Positions 5,336-5,972 of a DNA stretch of 5,972 nt are shown here, in pieces. The DNA comes from an uncultured bacterium (lineage in GTDB: Bacteria; Actinomycetota; Aquicultoria; SKW223; CALKMS01): NCBI GenBank assembly GCA_938091145.1, contig CALKMS010000074.1, positions 1 through 5,972 of the forward strand, in the 5' to 3' direction. Position numbers and translations under genes: made by a program. Below the pieces are notes generated by a model. It made no database searches and was not told the origin of the DNA. It saw only the letters and a list, made by a program, of their open reading frames with translations. Each line of letters opens with the position of its first letter. Positions within the stretch are counted from its first letter, which is position 1.

Positions 5336-5351
5336 AAATTTGCACTCTCAA
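5320..5351. promoter_or_regulatory. Inverted repeat, candidate operator upstream of the AbrB-type gene
   Basis: TTGAAAGTG (5320-5328) and CACTCTCAA (5343-5351) are 9-bp inverted arms with a single mismatch, separated by a 14-bp A/T-rich spacer that contains the likely -10 box. AbrB-family proteins often repress their own promoters, so an autoregulatory operator is plausible. An mRNA hairpin is the alternative, but the arms would then span the presumed start site. Confidence 0.4.
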
Positions 5352-5365
5352 AAAAGGAGGGTAAA

Positions 5366-5602
5366 ATGACAGGTATAGTCAGAAAAGTTGACCCGGTAGG
5401 TCGAGTGGTAATCCCTATGGAAATACGCCGAACAATGAGTCTTAAGTACGGCGATCCAGTAGAAATTATTGCTGAAAAAGATCAGATAATCATTAGAAAA
5501 TTCAGTGAAATTTGCACTTTCTGCAATCAGAAGAAAAATTTAAAAGTCTTTAAGGGTAAAAAAATCTGTGCTAGCTGTATAAAAAAAATCTCTGCTCTTT
5601 AG
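5366..5602 (+). CDS. AbrB/SpoVT-family DNA-binding regulator with C-terminal zinc-ribbon-like tail
   Basis: Residues 1-46 are a swapped-hairpin AbrB domain: TGIVRKVDPVGRVVIPMEIR (2-21) closely follows the N-terminus of Bacillus AbrB (TGIVRKVDELGRVVIPIELR in that protein). Residues 50-71 carry CTFC (C50, C53) and CASC (C68, C71), spaced to bind one zinc. Such AbrB-plus-four-cysteine proteins are known in Clostridia and other anaerobes. The protein is expected to act as a dimer or tetramer at A/T-rich promoters as a transition-state-type regulator. The AbrB C-terminal multimerisation domain of the Bacillus protein is replaced by the cysteine tail. A strong site AAGGAGGG (5354-5361) precedes the ATG. 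It reads alone, and its stop overlaps that of the convergent rsmI by 4 nt. Targets are unknown. Confidence 0.9.
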   Translation: MTGIVRKVDPVGRVVIPMEIRRTMSLKYGDPVEIIAEKDQIIIRKFSEICTFCNQKKNLKVFKGKKICASCIKKISAL

Positions 5603-5972
5603 TTTTTCCCCTCTATAACCAAAATTATTTCACCTTTTAACTTTTTTTTCCTGGCTATTTCTAAAATATCCGTTAAATTCCCCCTTATAACTTCTTGATA
5701 AAACTTAGTAAGCTCCCGAACCAAAGCCACCCGCCTTTCCCCTAAAACCGCAATTAAGTCCTCGAGCGTCTTTCCAATTCGATGAGGAGACTCAAAAATA
5801 ATAATAGTTTTTTCTTCTTTTGCTATTTTTTCCAGCATTCTTCTTCGCCTTTTCTTTTTTGGTAGAAAACCATAAAAAGCAAAATGTAAAGTCGGCAAGC
5901 CAGAAATAATTAAAGCAGCCAGAATTGAGCTAGCGCCAGGCAAAACTTCAATTTCTATACCTTCTTCAATTG
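5599..5972 (-). CDS. rsmI: 16S rRNA (cytidine-1402-2'-O)-methyltransferase RsmI, C-terminal part
   Basis: RsmI methylates the 2'-O of C1402 in the decoding centre of 16S rRNA using S-adenosylmethionine. The gene runs off the right edge. The window holds its last 123 codons, beginning in frame at 5970, and the N-terminal part of the tetrapyrrole-methylase fold is missing. Visible signatures, in window numbering, are VLPGASS (9-15), SGLPT, YGFLPKKKRRRR (33-44), FESPHRIGKTLEDL (59-72), RELTKFYQEVIRG (86-98) and the final strand KGEIILVIEG. The protein stops right after that strand. The E. coli enzyme goes on for tens of residues, so this is the short form without a C-terminal extension. The TTG at 5943 opens an internal frame but falls inside the conserved motif and is not the start. 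Confidence 0.93.
   Translation of the reverse strand, partial: IEEGIEIEVLPGASSILAALIISGLPTLHFAFYGFLPKKKRRRRMLEKIAKEEKTIIIFESPHRIGKTLEDLIAVLGERRVALVRELTKFYQEVIRGNLTDILEIARKKKLKGEIILVIEGKN

Overview
The window looks like a piece of chromosome from an A+T-rich bacterium. It carries four tRNA genes with encoded CCA ends, Shine-Dalgarno sites, sigma70-type promoters with 17-bp spacers, a bacterial AbrB-type regulator and part of the bacterial 16S rRNA methyltransferase gene rsmI. A multihaem, membrane-anchored cytochrome c points to anaerobic or respiratory periplasmic electron transfer. Genes for branched-chain polyamines are a trait known mainly from (hyper)thermophilic archaea and some thermophilic bacteria. 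A thermophilic or anaerobic bacterium from a poorly cultured lineage would fit, but the phylum cannot be read from the sequence.

Layout. Positions 1-300 hold a degenerate array of short GC-richer repeats built around CGCTCGCAATGAC, including a perfect 51-bp duplication. Next come tRNA-Val(UAC) and tRNA-Lys(UUU) on the minus strand (384-566), then a divergent promoter region (567-772). tRNA-Glu(UUC) follows on the plus strand (773-848), and a tightly packed four-gene plus-strand operon (881-4125) begins 32 nt after it. Converging on this operon is a two-gene minus-strand unit (5039-4139): a small single-pass membrane protein of unknown function and a six-haem NapC/NrfH-like cytochrome. Then come tRNA-Phe(GAA) (5198-5273), a 78-residue AbrB-type regulator with a C-terminal four-cysteine zinc-ribbon-like tail (5366-5602), and the 3' part of rsmI on the minus strand, which runs off the right edge.

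The centrepiece is the polyamine operon bpsA-pdaD-speE-speB. A pyruvoyl-dependent arginine decarboxylase makes agmatine. An aminopropyltransferase and a ureohydrolase convert it to spermidine, either through N1-aminopropylagmatine or through putrescine. BpsA then adds two aminopropyl groups to the spermidine N4 nitrogen, giving a quaternary branched polyamine. The set matches the arginine-to-branched-polyamine route described in Thermococcus. The S-adenosylmethionine decarboxylase that must supply the aminopropyl donor is not in the window. No terminator and no clear second promoter separate tRNA-Glu from bpsA, so the polyamine operon may be read through from the tRNA promoters.
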